This document shows positions 49,517 to 59,929 of a stretch of DNA of 64,000 bases, in pieces; position 1 is the first letter of the stretch; the number at the start of each line of letters is the position of its first letter. Source of the stretch: Adiantum capillus-veneris (Eukaryota > Streptophyta > Polypodiopsida > Polypodiales > Pteridaceae); contig CM043971.1 of NCBI GenBank assembly GCA_014529385.2, positions 61,703,209 to 61,767,208 of the forward strand, given 5' to 3'. A program made the translations under genes and the position numbers. Below the pieces are notes generated by a model. The model was given only the letters and a program-made list of their open reading frames with translations, searched no databases and was not told where the DNA came from.

Positions 49517-49788
49517 CCACTGAAGTTGTGGGTTCTTATGGTTCTTAAGTTCACGAGGAACTTGGGTTCTTGCGGGTCTTGAGGTTCTTAAGTTCTTGAG
49601 GGTCTTGAGGTCTTGAGGTTCTTGAGGTTTTCTTTCGCTTGCAATCTGTGTTTGGGAAGGATCTTCTCTTCACCTGAGTTCTACTCTTTTCCGCGGGCGC
49701 ACCCCTTGGCGGCCTTGCGCTCACACCAAGGTTGCTTTTTCCCACCTCACGTCGATTGGCCGGCCGCTAAGTGCACAGTCCGCTCTCA

Positions 49789-50371
49789 ATGAGGTATGGG
49801 ATCTGTCAAAAACGCTAGCTGATGTTTTCCAAAAACGCTAGGGGGTGTTGTTTCGTTGGCGAGGATGCTGCTGCAAAAACGCTAGTTGAGGGAAGGTCTA
49901 TGGTGATGGTTCTTGTTGGAGGAAACGCTAGTGACGGGTCTTGCTTGGAGGGAAGTCCACCAAGGTCTTGTTGGAGAAGTTGCCTGCTGAGCTTGGCTCC
50001 TGTTGCCTCTTCTGCCAATTAGTGCTAGTCTAGGTTTGCTTATATACAAACTTACTCAATTTGCCCTACCTACTTTCCAACAAAAGTCACTTAAAAATAA
50101 TAAGTGAAAAATGTCAAAAATAGGTGAAATAGGCAAATGCACTGGAAAATTCTCTTGATGGAATTTGATGGATTGTGATGGGAATACTGATGATCATGCT
50201 GTGTGCAACCAGAGGATATGCATCTACACTAAGTGACTGGGCATGCACGGTCTATGAATAGACTCACAAAAGTGCCAGATCATTGCTAAATCTAGACTGA
50301 CTGGACTGACTGAACCCTTGTCGTGTTGTAGCTTGTCCACGGACACATAGGGTTGGATGTGTCCCGTGACA
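49789..50371 (-). repeat. 5' LTR of the family Q element, partial
   Basis: Matches the last ~570 bp of 46774-47946 closely. Its inner ~610 bp are missing. Confidence 0.87.
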
Positions 50372-50398
50372 TCTCTTGAGCCTAAATAAAGCAAAAGA

Positions 50399-50456
<58 letters not shown>

Positions 50457-50663
50457 AATTTGCGTAAACCAAAAAAAGCAAAAGCTGGCCAAAAAGCAAG
50501 TTTTCCGTACGCTGCTTCCACGTCAGCCCTTCGCAATTTCCGCTGCAATTTTCGGATAGACCTGCCACTTGTCAATCCCTGTTGGCAGCCAGCCACGTCA
50601 GCATTTCCAGTTCTAGCCAGAGGGTGTGTGTATAGTGGGCAGCTACGTCACCAAGTTGTGACA
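50372..50663 (-). repeat. 5' LTR of gypsy-2, right part
   Basis: Begins with the TCTCT duplication and the (CT)n run (50402-50453) and ends TGTGACA at 50663, before the GCTGC duplication of gypsy-2. Confidence 0.9.
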
Positions 50664-50668
50664 GCTGC

Positions 50669-51400
50669 CCGACCTCTTGAGGTACTCGCTCCAAACCAAG
50701 TTGTGATTGTTGATGAAAGTAACAATCTTCACTACATCAGCAATGACTGGACCTCTACAATAATTGTTGCTGCCTTGTTTAATGCCTCCCCATTTGTAAC
50801 AAAGGCCACCACGTGTTGTTCACCGATCGTTTCTATGGCCGCTATCCACTCTGCAAAGAGGACATTGGAGGACTTGCCACTCTCGGTGGCATCATGAGAG
50901 CGCACAAAGTACATCTCTCCACTTGAGTATGCGACGAGGCCATGGATAGATCTCTTCCTTGTATCGCTCCACCCGTCGGTAATGAGGGAAACGCCATGTT
51001 TTGCCCAAAGCCGTTGAATATTGAGTGTTGCTTGCTCCACGATCGCCTTCTCTCGATCGAACAAAGTGGTTCGGAGAGCCTCTGAAGATGGTGGCACATA
51101 GCCGGTGCCATACTCTCCTATCCGTTGCACCATACTTTCCAATACTCCGACCTATTTCGATCACACATAGAAGAGGTTAGTATCAAAAAGGTGGAAACGA
51201 CAATAACGGAAGAAATGAGAGAAGATCCATAAAACATACCTCGCCGCGACAAATGGGATATAGTCATAATAGAAGAATCAAGCCACGGCGGCATCCACCT
51301 CTTCCTTCTTCTTTGGGTCCCAAGAGGTGGCAAGGGTCCTTTGGCGACGAATCGGACCCGATGAAGATCCACCGGCCCCATTGATACCGGGTAGAGAAGA
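50669..51400 (-). pseudogene. hAT-1 transposase, DUF659 region
   Basis: Minus strand. DPKKKEEVDAAVA and FFYYDYIPFVAAR near 51330-51240 are followed by an intron-like gap of about 90 bp (GTATGT ... TAG). Then MVQRIGEYGTGYVPPSSEALRTTL (near 51135-51060), SLITDGWSDTRKRSIHG (near 50985) and IIVEVQSL lead to LVWSEYLKR up to the gypsy-2 junction. This is the DUF659 part of plant hAT transposases, with the catalytic-core motif DGWSD. An in-frame stop interrupts the N-terminal part. Confidence 0.87.
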
Positions 51401-51408
51401 AGGGAAAA

Positions 51409-51635
51409 CAAGGTTGTACCAATACGTACGTGTGGAAACGTATTGTACCGTACGTTCGTACAGTACACGTACGGATCGTACAGTACAGTGATTTAAAAAA
51501 AATAAAATTTTAAAGCCCTTTTAGGCTACTGGACTCTGGATGATTTGCGTGAGTTTTTCGCTGCCCAGTGCCGTTGCCGAGCGTTACAGAAAGGCTTTTG
51601 CAGACTGTGCAGAACCAGGTACCTACTACCCCCCC

Positions 51636-51688
<53 letters not shown>

Positions 51689-52889
51689 CTCTGCGAGAGA
51701 ATACACCAGTCAAAGCATCCACTAAATCCTCGATTCCTCTGAGCTCTCTGAGTCTCGACTCTCACCTGTGACCTTATTATTTGCATGTTTTCAGCAGGCT
51801 GTTTTCATCATGCCGAAACCTACGAACCCTTTGTGGAAAGAGCACACCAATGTAATTGAAGTTGTGAATACTCCTGGGCAGGCTAGATCAGGTTGTCGCA
51901 AGTGGTCATGCAAGTACTGTGGTTTCACGCTGTCGAGTATAATCACTTGAGTTCTGATGAAATTCTTTGCATTTGCAACAACAGACAAAGGAAAAGTGGC
52001 ACAACAAACACAAGACCGTTTCCAAGATGCTCTTCTTGGTCAGCTTGGTGACTCTTCTACATAGGTGGAGGAGAGCTCAGGGTCTCAACAAATTGCAAAC
52101 AAGAAGAGGGCTCGTATCATGCAGGAAGAGGAGGTTGGTGATGTGCATGTGCGTAGGCAGACCACCTTGCCTTCACGTGTGCATTCTGTGTCTTGGATAA
52201 AAGAGCGTCAGAAAGGGCTGAGATGGAGATTGCTCTCACTCTCATTGAGTGCAACATCAGTTTCAATGTCTTGAAGACTGAACAATGGAAGAGGATGGTG
52301 AGGTCCATTGCCCAGGTAGGTGCTGGTGCCACAGATACATGGTATGGCCTCGATTACAAAAAGATGCGCACCAAAGCAGTGGAGCAACAGAAGGCCTTGA
52401 TAGATAAGGCGCTGGTGCCTGTTAAGGCTGGATGGCAGCAATTTGGATGCACCATCAGCGACACATCATTAACAGTTTGTGCCATGTGGGCTACTTGAGT
52501 CTTGAAGCAATGTTTGTACAGTTCTAAGTTTATTGTCAGCAACTTACCTTTTGTTCAATTGCTTCATGCTTGAAGGTTTGTCATTGTTCTGAGTTCTCTT
52601 GTCAGCAGGTAGAAATATTTTTACGTTGTTCAATGTATATTGTTTCTTGAAGGTTGGTACTTGTTTTGAAGTTAAGTGAATCTCTAGTGGATAATATGTC
52701 CCCAAGTACTTTGCATGATATAGATTGGTTAACCCTCTAATGAGGAAAATAAAATTTTCTTAAATTTCCTCTCATTTATTGTTTTTTTTACAAAGGTACG
52801 TATTTTTATGTACCTAAAAAATTTATCCATACGGCACGACGTACAATACGTACAGTCATGACCCGTACAATACGTATGGTACAACCTTG
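51409..52889 (+). mobile_element. Second hAT transposon (hAT-2), non-autonomous, inside hAT-1
   Basis: Inverted ends CAAGGTTGTACC (51409) and GGTACAACCTTG (to 52889), followed inwards by many CGTAC/GTACG phrases. The flanks are 8-bp near-duplicates (AGGGAAAA at 51401-51408, AGGAAAAA at 52890-52897). At 1481 bp it is too short for a whole transposase but keeps pieces of one. It contains a (CT)n run at 51639-51682. Confidence 0.9.
51811..52498 (+). pseudogene. hAT-2 transposase remnant (BED finger and start of DUF659)
   Basis: ATG at 51811 opens NPLWKEHTNVIEV ... KWSCKYCGFTL, a BED-type zinc finger with a C-x2-C pair. After frame changes near 51950 and 52090, the stretch 52193-52498 reads ISFNVLKTEQWKRMV, AGATDTWYGLDYKKMRT and GWQQFGCTISD, the N-terminal part of DUF659. 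The rest of the transposase, including the dimerisation domain, is absent. Confidence 0.78.
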
Positions 52890-52897
52890 AGGAAAAA

Positions 52898-53222
52898 TGA
52901 AGGTCTTTGGGTCGATACCTTTGCGTGCGGGCTTGGATTTATGATTGAATTACCAATCTTTCTCCTCAACCTCCTTCCTCTTCTCGACGCTTACGTTGGT
53001 GCAAAATTTCACCTCATGTCCCAGCACTCGAAGAAAGTGTGCCCTCACTTTGTCATGCCCCCCTTTCCGTGTTTAAGAGCATAACTTGCATGCCCATGCA
53101 CAAGAACCTCCCGCCGCCGACAAGGTGCCCTCCGAGGTCACTTCATCCCACCACGACCATTCCTTCGCCGTTTGAGTGTCGCCCGCTTGAACGGAGGGGG
53201 TTGAACGAGAAGAAGAGGCCAT
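52898..53222 (-). pseudogene. hAT-1 transposase, N-terminal BED finger
   Basis: Minus strand from ATG 53222. A Ser/Thr-rich start leads into EWSWWDEV, then CAWACKLC, then (after an in-frame TAA near 53075) HDKVRAHFLRVLGHEVKFC: W, C-x2-C and H residues in BED-finger spacing. The finger binds the transposon ends. The remainder of the gene lies beyond hAT-2, at 51400 and below. Confidence 0.8.
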
Positions 53223-53224
53223 GG

Positions 53225-53228
<4 letters not shown>

Positions 53229-53276
<48 letters not shown>

Positions 53277-53890
53277 AATGTTATATTAACATCTTCGAAA
53301 GGCCAAAATGACCTATGAAACCAAAAAGTTACAATTGGTGAGTCTGATACCATGTCTGAGTACGTACAAAGAACAAAAGAAAGAACTAAGACTAAAAATA
53401 CTAAAACACTAAACCATTAAGGAAATGAATCTGAAGTTGATCTGGAGCTGAAACGAGATAGAGAGAGAGGGGGGTGGTGGGTTCAAACAAAATCTCTCAT
53501 CGGTCACTGTCGAATCTCATCAACACATAGTCACCTGGAACGGGAAACGGGAGGGGACCAGAACGGTCGACTAAAGTAAGGTTTGAATTACCTCCGTTCA
53601 GCTTAGTCCCAAATCAACTCCTAAACAACGGCCCAAATATGTCCCCCCAAACAACCCCAAATCTGCCCCCAAATGCCTACTTTTGCCCGTTCCGCCTCAT
53701 GTTCCGCCCCGTTCCCCCCCGTTCCGGAATACCATTCCGGTTACACCCCGCTTTGGAACGGCGTTCTATTCCCGACTCCGTTTTGGGAACGGGACTCGTC
53801 TGGAACGCCGTTTCGGAACGTTTAGGTTGTGTTCCACCCATTCCCTGTTACACTGCATCAACATCCTCCATGGTCAGTACTCTGGTTGGG

Positions 53891-53933
<43 letters not shown>

Positions 53934-54033
53934 GCCTTGTAGCAATGAGATTTTCTTGAATCTTCAATGGCGAATGCGTATCATGTAGGCTTGAGCCTTG
54001 AGAGCTCGAGAGAGATAGAGGTAGGAAGAGTCA

Positions 54034-54099
<66 letters not shown>

Positions 54100-54452
54100 G
54101 AAGTGTAGAACAATGCAATGGTGCATTGAAGGCTTGAAGCATTCACTTATATGTTGTGAAGGGAAGGGGTGAGGGGGTTTGCATTATATAGGCTTGCTCA
54201 CTTTCAAATATAAAATCTGTCCGTTTTTATTGTTGGCTGGAAAAATGACTATTGACCGGAATCCGGCCGTTCGGCCTGCCTGACTGCCTGTTGTCCCATT
54301 CCGGTAGTTCCTGACCGTTCCAACCCCCCGTTCCGGTAACCGAAAATTTGTCGGAACGCTTGGCCGTTCCAGGATGCTCCCCGCCATGGCTATGCCCCGG
54401 AACGCCATTCTGGCTTTCCAACCCCCTAGAGGAGCGTTCCCTGGTAACTATG
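53229..54452. other. hAT-1 subterminal region with GA microsatellites
   Basis: Non-coding. It holds (GA)n runs at 53229-53274, 53895-53930 and 54039-54097. Many phrases of the kind GGAACG/CGTTCC occur in both orientations, like those at the other end (36645-36730), as expected for hAT transposase binding sites. Confidence 0.75.
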
Positions 54453-54683
54453 ATTTAAAGGCCCAAAGCCTAAAAGCATCAAATATGAAAAGTTGACCCC
54501 AAAAAACACACTTTCCTAAAATTTCGAGATTTTTCTAAAAATTCACTACGAATTGCAGAACGTTTGTAGAGGTGCCACGTCACCATAATTTGCTGTGCAA
54601 AGTCTTTTGAGTATGTTCTGCTTTATTTTTAATGCCTTTATGTCACTTGGGCCCCATTAGATGGGGTCCGTAAGTTGGTGGGA
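54453..54683 (-). repeat. LTR-X fragment, right part
   Basis: Continues the LTR interrupted at 36637, after the ATTTAAAG duplication. It matches 56925-57115 (for example GTATGTTCTGCTTTA, CACTTGGGCCCCAT). It ends where the next family Q LTR begins. Fossil. Confidence 0.78.
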
Positions 54684-55800
54684 TGTAAGGTGCAGCGGAA
54701 TGATTGTTTGCGCTTTGCTCAAGATGAGTGCTCTGAACTGTGCTCAAGGTTCCTTTTAGTTCTTATGGAAGGGAGAGACTTCCGTTCTTAATGGAAAGTG
54801 CTATGATCACAAACAAAGTGAATGGACACTGTGTGTGCAAATGAATGAGACTGAGAGATAGAGAGAGAAGAGAGATACGACACCAGTGACGTTGTAAAAC
54901 CCTCCTCCGAAGGCCCCACTCTCGTCGGCGAGAGTGGTCTACTTATTGATTGCACAAAGTGGTACAATGACGATGCAATGGATTGATGCAACCTGGGACT
55001 ATGTCGGTGACGACGACGGTGATGACGACGATGACTTTAGGGCTGAAATCTGCGGTCTTCTATCTGCTGTCCATAAACACGCTATGGCTGAAAATCTGGG
55101 ACTGTTTTCGGTGGCTGAAAATGACTGTTTTGGCTGCGTTTTTGAGGGCTGAAAATGGGGATCTTCTGCAAGTCGCTAGGGCTGAATCTGCTGCCGTCTT
55201 CAAGGCTGAAAACGCTGCTGCAATGGCTTCGTTAATGGCTGAAAATGAAAACGCTGGTTCATCTGTGTAGCGCTATCAAAACCGCTAGGGATCTGGAACG
55301 ATGGCGATCATTGCTAAGCTGAAAACGCCATGGCTTGAAGGGGGGCTGATGCACTAGGGCAATGGGAGAGGAAAACGCCAGGCTTGGGGGGTATTGCTGG
55401 TTCTTGCTGAGAAGATGCCTGTTGAGCGGGGAGCTCCTGCTGCCTCTTCTGCCAGAAAGTGCTAACTTGGGTTTGCTTATATATTTTCTTAGCAAAATTG
55501 CCCTACCTACTTTTGTTGGAAAGTCACTAAAAAATAATAAGTGAAAAATGTCAAAAATAGGGAAAATAGGCTAAATGCACTGGAAAATTCCCCTGATGGA
55601 ATTTGATGGGAATATTGATGATCATGCTGTGTGCAACCAGAGGATATGCATCTACACTAAGCGACTGGGCGTGCACGGTCTACGAATAGACTCACAAAAG
55701 TGCCAGATCACTTCTAATCTAGACTCGACTTGATTGAACTGAACCCTGGTCATGCTGTAGCTTGTCCACGGACACATAGGGCTCGATGTGTCACATGACA
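54684..55800 (-). repeat. 3' LTR of the second family Q element
   Basis: 1117 bp, clearly related to 46774-47946, with variable GACGACG and GGCTGAAAA phrase numbers in the middle. Confidence 0.85.
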
Positions 55801-55943
55801 ACCCCTGCTTTTCGAAGTGAGGTACTGGTACCGTATTGTATGGCGTCGAGGGAGATTGCCAATAGCATCCGGAATCCTAGAAGGGACTCTTCGCCGGCCC
55901 ACTCTGATGTGTGGGTCGTGCGGTACTTGAACTTCATAAAGGT

Positions 55944-56678
55944 CTACAATGCTTGCTTCTTTGGGCCGCGCCGAAAGCGACACAAAGTCTTATGTGGCTC
56001 CTTCAATGCTTCAACTTCGTCGAGAGTCGTGCTTCTTCCTTCTTCAAGAATCTCCATGGCTGAAAAATCCTGAAACCATTTCCAACACAAAAATATGAAC
56101 ATACCTATTCCATGTAAAGTGAGTGGAAAAAATCTTGTCTTCCTCAAAGACTGTGCATGCAATGTAGATGAACCAATAGACGGAGTGCCAAACCGTTCAC
56201 CGCATACAGGCAAACAATGAGATCGAATCTTTCTCTTATGATGTAGAGCAGTCAACTGTGGTAATTCACAACGGAATTGCCCACGCTTGGTGCTCATACT
56301 TTCATGTGCTCGTTTGGAAACTGTGTCATGCCAAGGAAGAGACATGGAATGTGACTTCCTTACATACATACCTTTCAGCTTTTCATGAAAAATCTGTATA
56401 CATTCGTGCTCATCCATGAGAGAAACGTGCTCAACATACAATATGTCATGCCTAAGAAAAGGGATCACATAAAGATGCTGACTAAAATACCGGAAACGAT
56501 CACGAATGAAACATTCGAACAATGCGTGCGTATCAATCATGCGAACACATAATACTTCCTGTGAGGGTTCTTTGGACCTAGGTGCGAGAGCCACGATCGA
56601 TCCTTCGTGATTGATCGAATCTGCAACGAGGTTAGCTTCGCTAGAAAAAGCATCAACTAACACATCATCCTTGTGAAC
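55944..56678 (-). pseudogene. Conserved unrecognised frame of family Q (second copy)
   Basis: A minus-strand frame open from the junction at 56678 to 55944, about 245 residues within the element (the frame runs on into the neighbouring LTR up to 56933, which is chance). It has Cys/His-containing phrases (RCELPQL, SHCLPVCGERFGTP), charged C-terminal helices (MEILEEGRSTTLDEVEALKE) and no recognised domain. The matching frame at 48720-47958 keeps most of these phrases. Treated as a fossil element protein. Confidence 0.55.
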
Positions 56679-56679
56679 T

Positions 56680-57276
56680 TCAATAACAACCGAATTGAAA
56701 GAGAGAGGGAGAGAGACTTTTAGCACTTCAATAACAACCGAACTGAAAGAGAGAGAGGGAGAGAGCGACACGAGATGGGGAGTGGCGAAGTTCCACTCTA
56801 AGAGAGCACTACCCCAAACGCTGGCGCCCCTTTCGGTATTTATTATAGCTGATTCACAAAGTACAACAGCCGGGAAGCACCTCCTCTGCAATCTGCGCAC
56901 TAAAGAGTGCCAAAGAGGGCCCTCAAGGCTCAAAGCCTAAAAGCATCAAGTATGAAAAGTTGACCCATTTTCCTAAAAATCCACTACGAATTGCGGAACG
57001 TCCGTACAGGTGCCCCGTCACCATAATTTGATGTGCAAAGTCTTTTAAGTATGTTCTGCTTTAGTTTTAATGCCTTTATGTCACTTGGGCCCCATCTGAC
57101 AAGGTCTCGTAAGTTGCTGGGGACTCTTCTTAAAAAATAGGTCACTCGTCAAGACTTTGTAAGTCTGTAAAACTTCTTCTTCTTTTGTTGCTTCTTCTTA
57201 GGGTTTTGGCCCCTTGGCCGGGATTTGAAGGTTGGCTCTGTTCTTCAATAGCTTGACACGTTAGCAGTTTGTGACA
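56680..57276 (-). repeat. LTR-X, second copy (incomplete)
   Basis: Minus-strand copy of the LTR seen whole at 59930-60657. It starts (right end) at TGTCACAAACTG, reverse-complemented at 57276. The left end carries a local duplication of the phrase CACTTCAATAACAACCGAA. Fossil. Confidence 0.72.
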
Positions 57277-57329
57277 CTTTAGAAGTCTCAAGCCCAGCAT
57301 AAGAAGGCATCCGACAACAATCGACGTGA

Positions 57330-57752
57330 CTTACTAGTGAAGGAAGATGATTGGGTGCTCTTACGGTTTGAGAAGGCACGCCTAACGAAAGGAAAAGGAG
57401 TGGCTTTTTCCAAAGCTAAGAATGCGGTACTAAGGCTCTTTCCAGATTCAAGAGAAGATAAATGATATATCCTTCAGACTGAAGTTGCCAGATACTTGGA
57501 AGATTCACAATGCTTTTTATGTGAGTCTATTGAAACCTTTCAAGGGTAAGGTTCCAATCGACAGGGAGCTTGAGGAGCAACCTTAAGTGGAGGAGAGCGA
57601 GGAGATTCTTGTTCTGGAACAGATATTGGCTTACTAGGAAAGAAAAGAGAAATGTAAAGTGAACGGCGGTTCTTAGTCAAGAACTATCCGACATACGATG
57701 CGAAGTGGATGGAGGAGGATGACCTAGCAAATACTGCTCAAAGACACAGGGA
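57330..57752 (+). pseudogene. gypsy-3 integrase C-terminus and chromodomain-like tail (fossil)
   Basis: VKEDDWVLLRFEKARL near 57345 corresponds to KENDWVLLRFEKKRL in gypsy-2. The phrases SFRLKLPDTWKIHNAFYVSL and LKPFKGKVPID follow near 57470-57560, then an acidic link and YPTYDAKWMEEDDL near 57690. It has a few breaks. Confidence 0.75.
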
Positions 57753-58632
57753 TGTCAGGTCCCTACCCTCAAGGGCCCCCTTGCTTTGTTGCCAGAGCAA
57801 GTACTTTCTTTATTCTTGCACAAATTTCATACAATGACTTGATGCTAAGATGCTGATGCTAATGGGTATTGATGTTGTGGTACTCGACGACGACAATGAT
57901 GTTGACAACGACGACGACGATGGTGTCAACGCCGACGATGATGTTAAGGCTGAAATCTGAAAACGCTAGGTACTTCGGCTAGAGATCTGCAATCTAAGGC
58001 GGTACCAGCAATCGCCAATGCATGCAAAGCTGAAATGCAAAAACGCTAGCTGATCTGGGCTGAATTTGCAAAGCGCTGGCTGCTTTGGGCTGAAACCAAA
58101 AACGCTAGGCTGATTTGGGTGCTGATGGTCGATGCGGTGAGAATCTGCGACTGGGAAGGGTGCGGTATGGTGAGGTTCAGGGCTGATCTGAAAACGCTGG
58201 TTTTATGGGCTGAAAACACATGTCTTCATGATGCTGAAAACGCTGGGCTGATCTTGAGAGAAACGGTAGAGTTCCTGAGGTGCTGTCGGTCGGTGCTTGC
58301 CTCCTAGTGCCTCTGCATTCATCTGTCCTCTACTGGCACCCCATGCTTCCTTTTATAGTTCCATTAGCCATTTGCCCTACCTACATTCCAACAAGTGGAA
58401 ATGAAAAGTCACTTATTAATAAATGACCTATAGGAGGTGGTTCACGCGGTAAAATCCTTGTATGATGGAATACTATCGTGTGCAAGAGAGGGTATGCAAG
58501 TGTGACCGGCCTGGGCATGTCCGTCTTGCTAGAGGCTCATAAAGGTACCAGGCTCAGTCCTAAGCTAGATTGGATCATGCTAGACTGTGGTAGAACATGT
58601 CCACGTAGCCAAGGTGAAGTGCGCACGTAACA
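57753..58632 (-). mobile_element. Solo-like LTR related to family Q (fossil)
   Basis: 880 bp, TGTCAGGT to CACGTAACA in plus orientation. It shares with the family Q LTRs the GACGACGACG stretch, GGCTGAAA/AAAACGCT phrases, CCCTACCTAC and GTCCACG near the right end, but is much diverged. No matching internal region adjoins and no target duplication is clear. Confidence 0.6.
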
Positions 58633-59162
58633 TCTTTTGTCACAGGTTACCCAGATGGAATAAAGTCACTGATTTTCCTTTGGATTTCAGGGATATTGAT
58701 GGGTTGACAATATTCTGTCGGATGACTTTATGAAATAAGCACTTTGACATGGGGGATTCCGGAAATGAATCTGATTTATGTGTGCTCTCTCATGTGAGTT
58801 GTGTTTGAGTGCATGTTTGAAAGACGAAATGACTGCAGCATTTTGGTTGAGATTCCATATGAGATGGACATGATAGCAATAAGAATTAGTCAATCCGACA
58901 TCAGGGAGATGTGGAGATAGATCTAGATGCAATTGCTAAACACGTTGCCAATAGATCATGGTCCGAGATCTTGATGGACTTTATGTGATTTGATTTGAAT
59001 GTGATGTGGATGTTCAACGATTGTCGTCTTTATGCAAGTGTTGGATTTGTGTCGTATAGAGCGTCGGCACTTAGAGTCATTGTCTATTGAACTAGTTTCT
59101 TGCTTATGATTGATTTTGCAGGCATAATTGAGGGCGGTTACAATTCTTTCAAGAGAGGGGTA

Positions 59163-59808
59163 TGTCATAAAATGATGACGTGGCATGACCACCTGAACAG
59201 ATTTCAAATAAAATGTCATACATGTTCCAACTTATGGGGTCCTCGTCCGATGAGGCCTAGGGGACACAAAGAATTAAAGAACTTGAACCTCAAAGTTGTA
59301 CCAACTTATGGTACCCCGACAGAGGGCCATAAAACCCTAAAGACCAAAAGCTTGCACTTTGAAAGAGGATCTGTAAATCACATTAACATGCTGACGTGAC
59401 AGGTTGTACGGAAACTCCGCGTTTTGCTCTAGCTGTGCCATGTGGCAGGCTATACGGATTTCCGCAATTCACGCTGGTTGAGAGCAGATGCTTTTGGGTT
59501 TAGTGCTTTTGGCCTGAATGCTTTTGGGGATTTCTTGTACTCTTTATAAGAGCCGTTGGGGCTCACTCTGCAGAGCATCTAGACGTAGAGTCTGAGAGCA
59601 GAGGTCCCTGGGGAGTTGTAGTTTGCAATGATTAATGATAAAGAAATATTGAAAGGGGTGTCAGACTTTGGGGCCAATACCTCTGGGCACGGAACTCCGT
59701 TGGGCGTGTCGACTCTCTCTCTCCCTCTCTATTAAAGTTCAGTGATTTTGAAGTTTTTGTTCGTGTGTTGCTATTGATTTCTCGATTGGAGTGTCCAAGC
59801 CTGTTACA
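59163..59808 (+). repeat. 3' LTR of gypsy-3
   Basis: 646 bp, TGTCATAAAATG to GCCTGTTACA. Related to the gypsy-2 LTR, for example by sharing the region around ACTCTGCAGAGCATCT and GGGGCCAATA in opposite orientation. Confidence 0.75.
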
Positions 59809-59929
59809 ATGACCTAGGATATCAAGTGCTCCAAGTTGGAATGAGAAAACTGATTGTCCCTCGGAATGACCCTCGGATATTTTGAGGTGTTGTAATCAAG
59901 GATAATTACTTTCTTTCAAGAAGGGGGGA

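Larger units (their letters stand above)
46774..50371 (-). mobile_element. LTR element of family Q, without polymerase (fossil)
   Basis: Flanked by the 5-bp duplication TCTCT (46769-46773 and 50372-50376) inside the gypsy-2 5' LTR. The uninterrupted 3' LTR of gypsy-2 shows the pre-insertion sequence. The left LTR is complete (46774-47946). The right one keeps only its outer ~583 bp (49789-50371). The internal part carries minus-strand frames: a charged coiled-coil Gag-like protein, an acidic tandem-repeat segment and a conserved unrecognised frame. No protease, reverse transcriptase or integrase is seen. A second member lies at 54684-56678. It has several breaks. Confidence 0.87.
38281..50663 (-). 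mobile_element. Ty3/gypsy LTR retrotransposon (gypsy-2, fossil, itself interrupted twice)
   Basis: The 5' LTR lies at 50663-46428 and the 3' LTR at 42511-38281 (minus strand). Each starts TGTCACAACTTGG and ends in TTACA. The 5-bp duplication GCTGC flanks the element (38276-38280 and 50664-50668). A purine tract (AAGAGAGGGGTA) precedes the 3' LTR. Between them lie a short gag end with a zinc knuckle, protease, reverse transcriptase, RNase H and integrase. Without its insertions each LTR is about 630-670 bp and contains a (CT)n run. A LINE entered the 3' LTR and another LTR element entered the 5' LTR. The LTR copies are clearly diverged. There are many breaks. Confidence 0.92.
36638..54452 (-). 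mobile_element. hAT DNA transposon (hAT-1), expanded by nested insertions
   Basis: The ends are inverted repeats starting CATAGTTACC (left 36638; right, reverse complement, ending at 54452), followed by CGGAACG- and GGAACGC-type subterminal phrases. The identical 8-bp target duplication ATTTAAAG lies at 36630-36637 and 54453-54460, which is the hAT hallmark. It encodes a BED-finger transposase on the minus strand. About 12.4 kb of gypsy-2 (38281-50663) and 1.5 kb of a second hAT (51409-52889) have inserted into it. A further copy of the end motif (CATAGTCACCTGGAACG) near 53533 suggests an internal duplicate or small relative. Confidence 0.92.
54684..56678 (-). mobile_element. Second family Q LTR element, incomplete (fossil)
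   Basis: One complete LTR (54684-55800, TGTAAGGTGCAG to ACATGACA) and about 880 bp of internal DNA in the same order as the 46.8-50.4 kb element. It stops at about 56678 against another LTR-X copy. The second LTR and the Gag-like part are missing. Confidence 0.8.
57277..59808 (+). mobile_element. Ty3/gypsy 3' fragment (gypsy-3, fossil)
   Basis: Plus strand. The end of integrase with a chromodomain-like tail (about 57330-57752) is interrupted by a family-Q-like LTR (57753-58632). A 3' untranslated tail (58633-59162) and a complete 3' LTR (59163-59808) follow. The purine tract AAGAGAGGGGTA directly precedes the LTR, as in gypsy-2, and both LTRs end GTGTCCAAGCCTGTTACA. The 5' part is missing. 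It has several breaks. Confidence 0.7.

Noticed and set aside
56679-56933. N-terminal extension of the family Q frame
   Set aside because: It crosses the junction into an LTR-X copy, so its openness there is chance.
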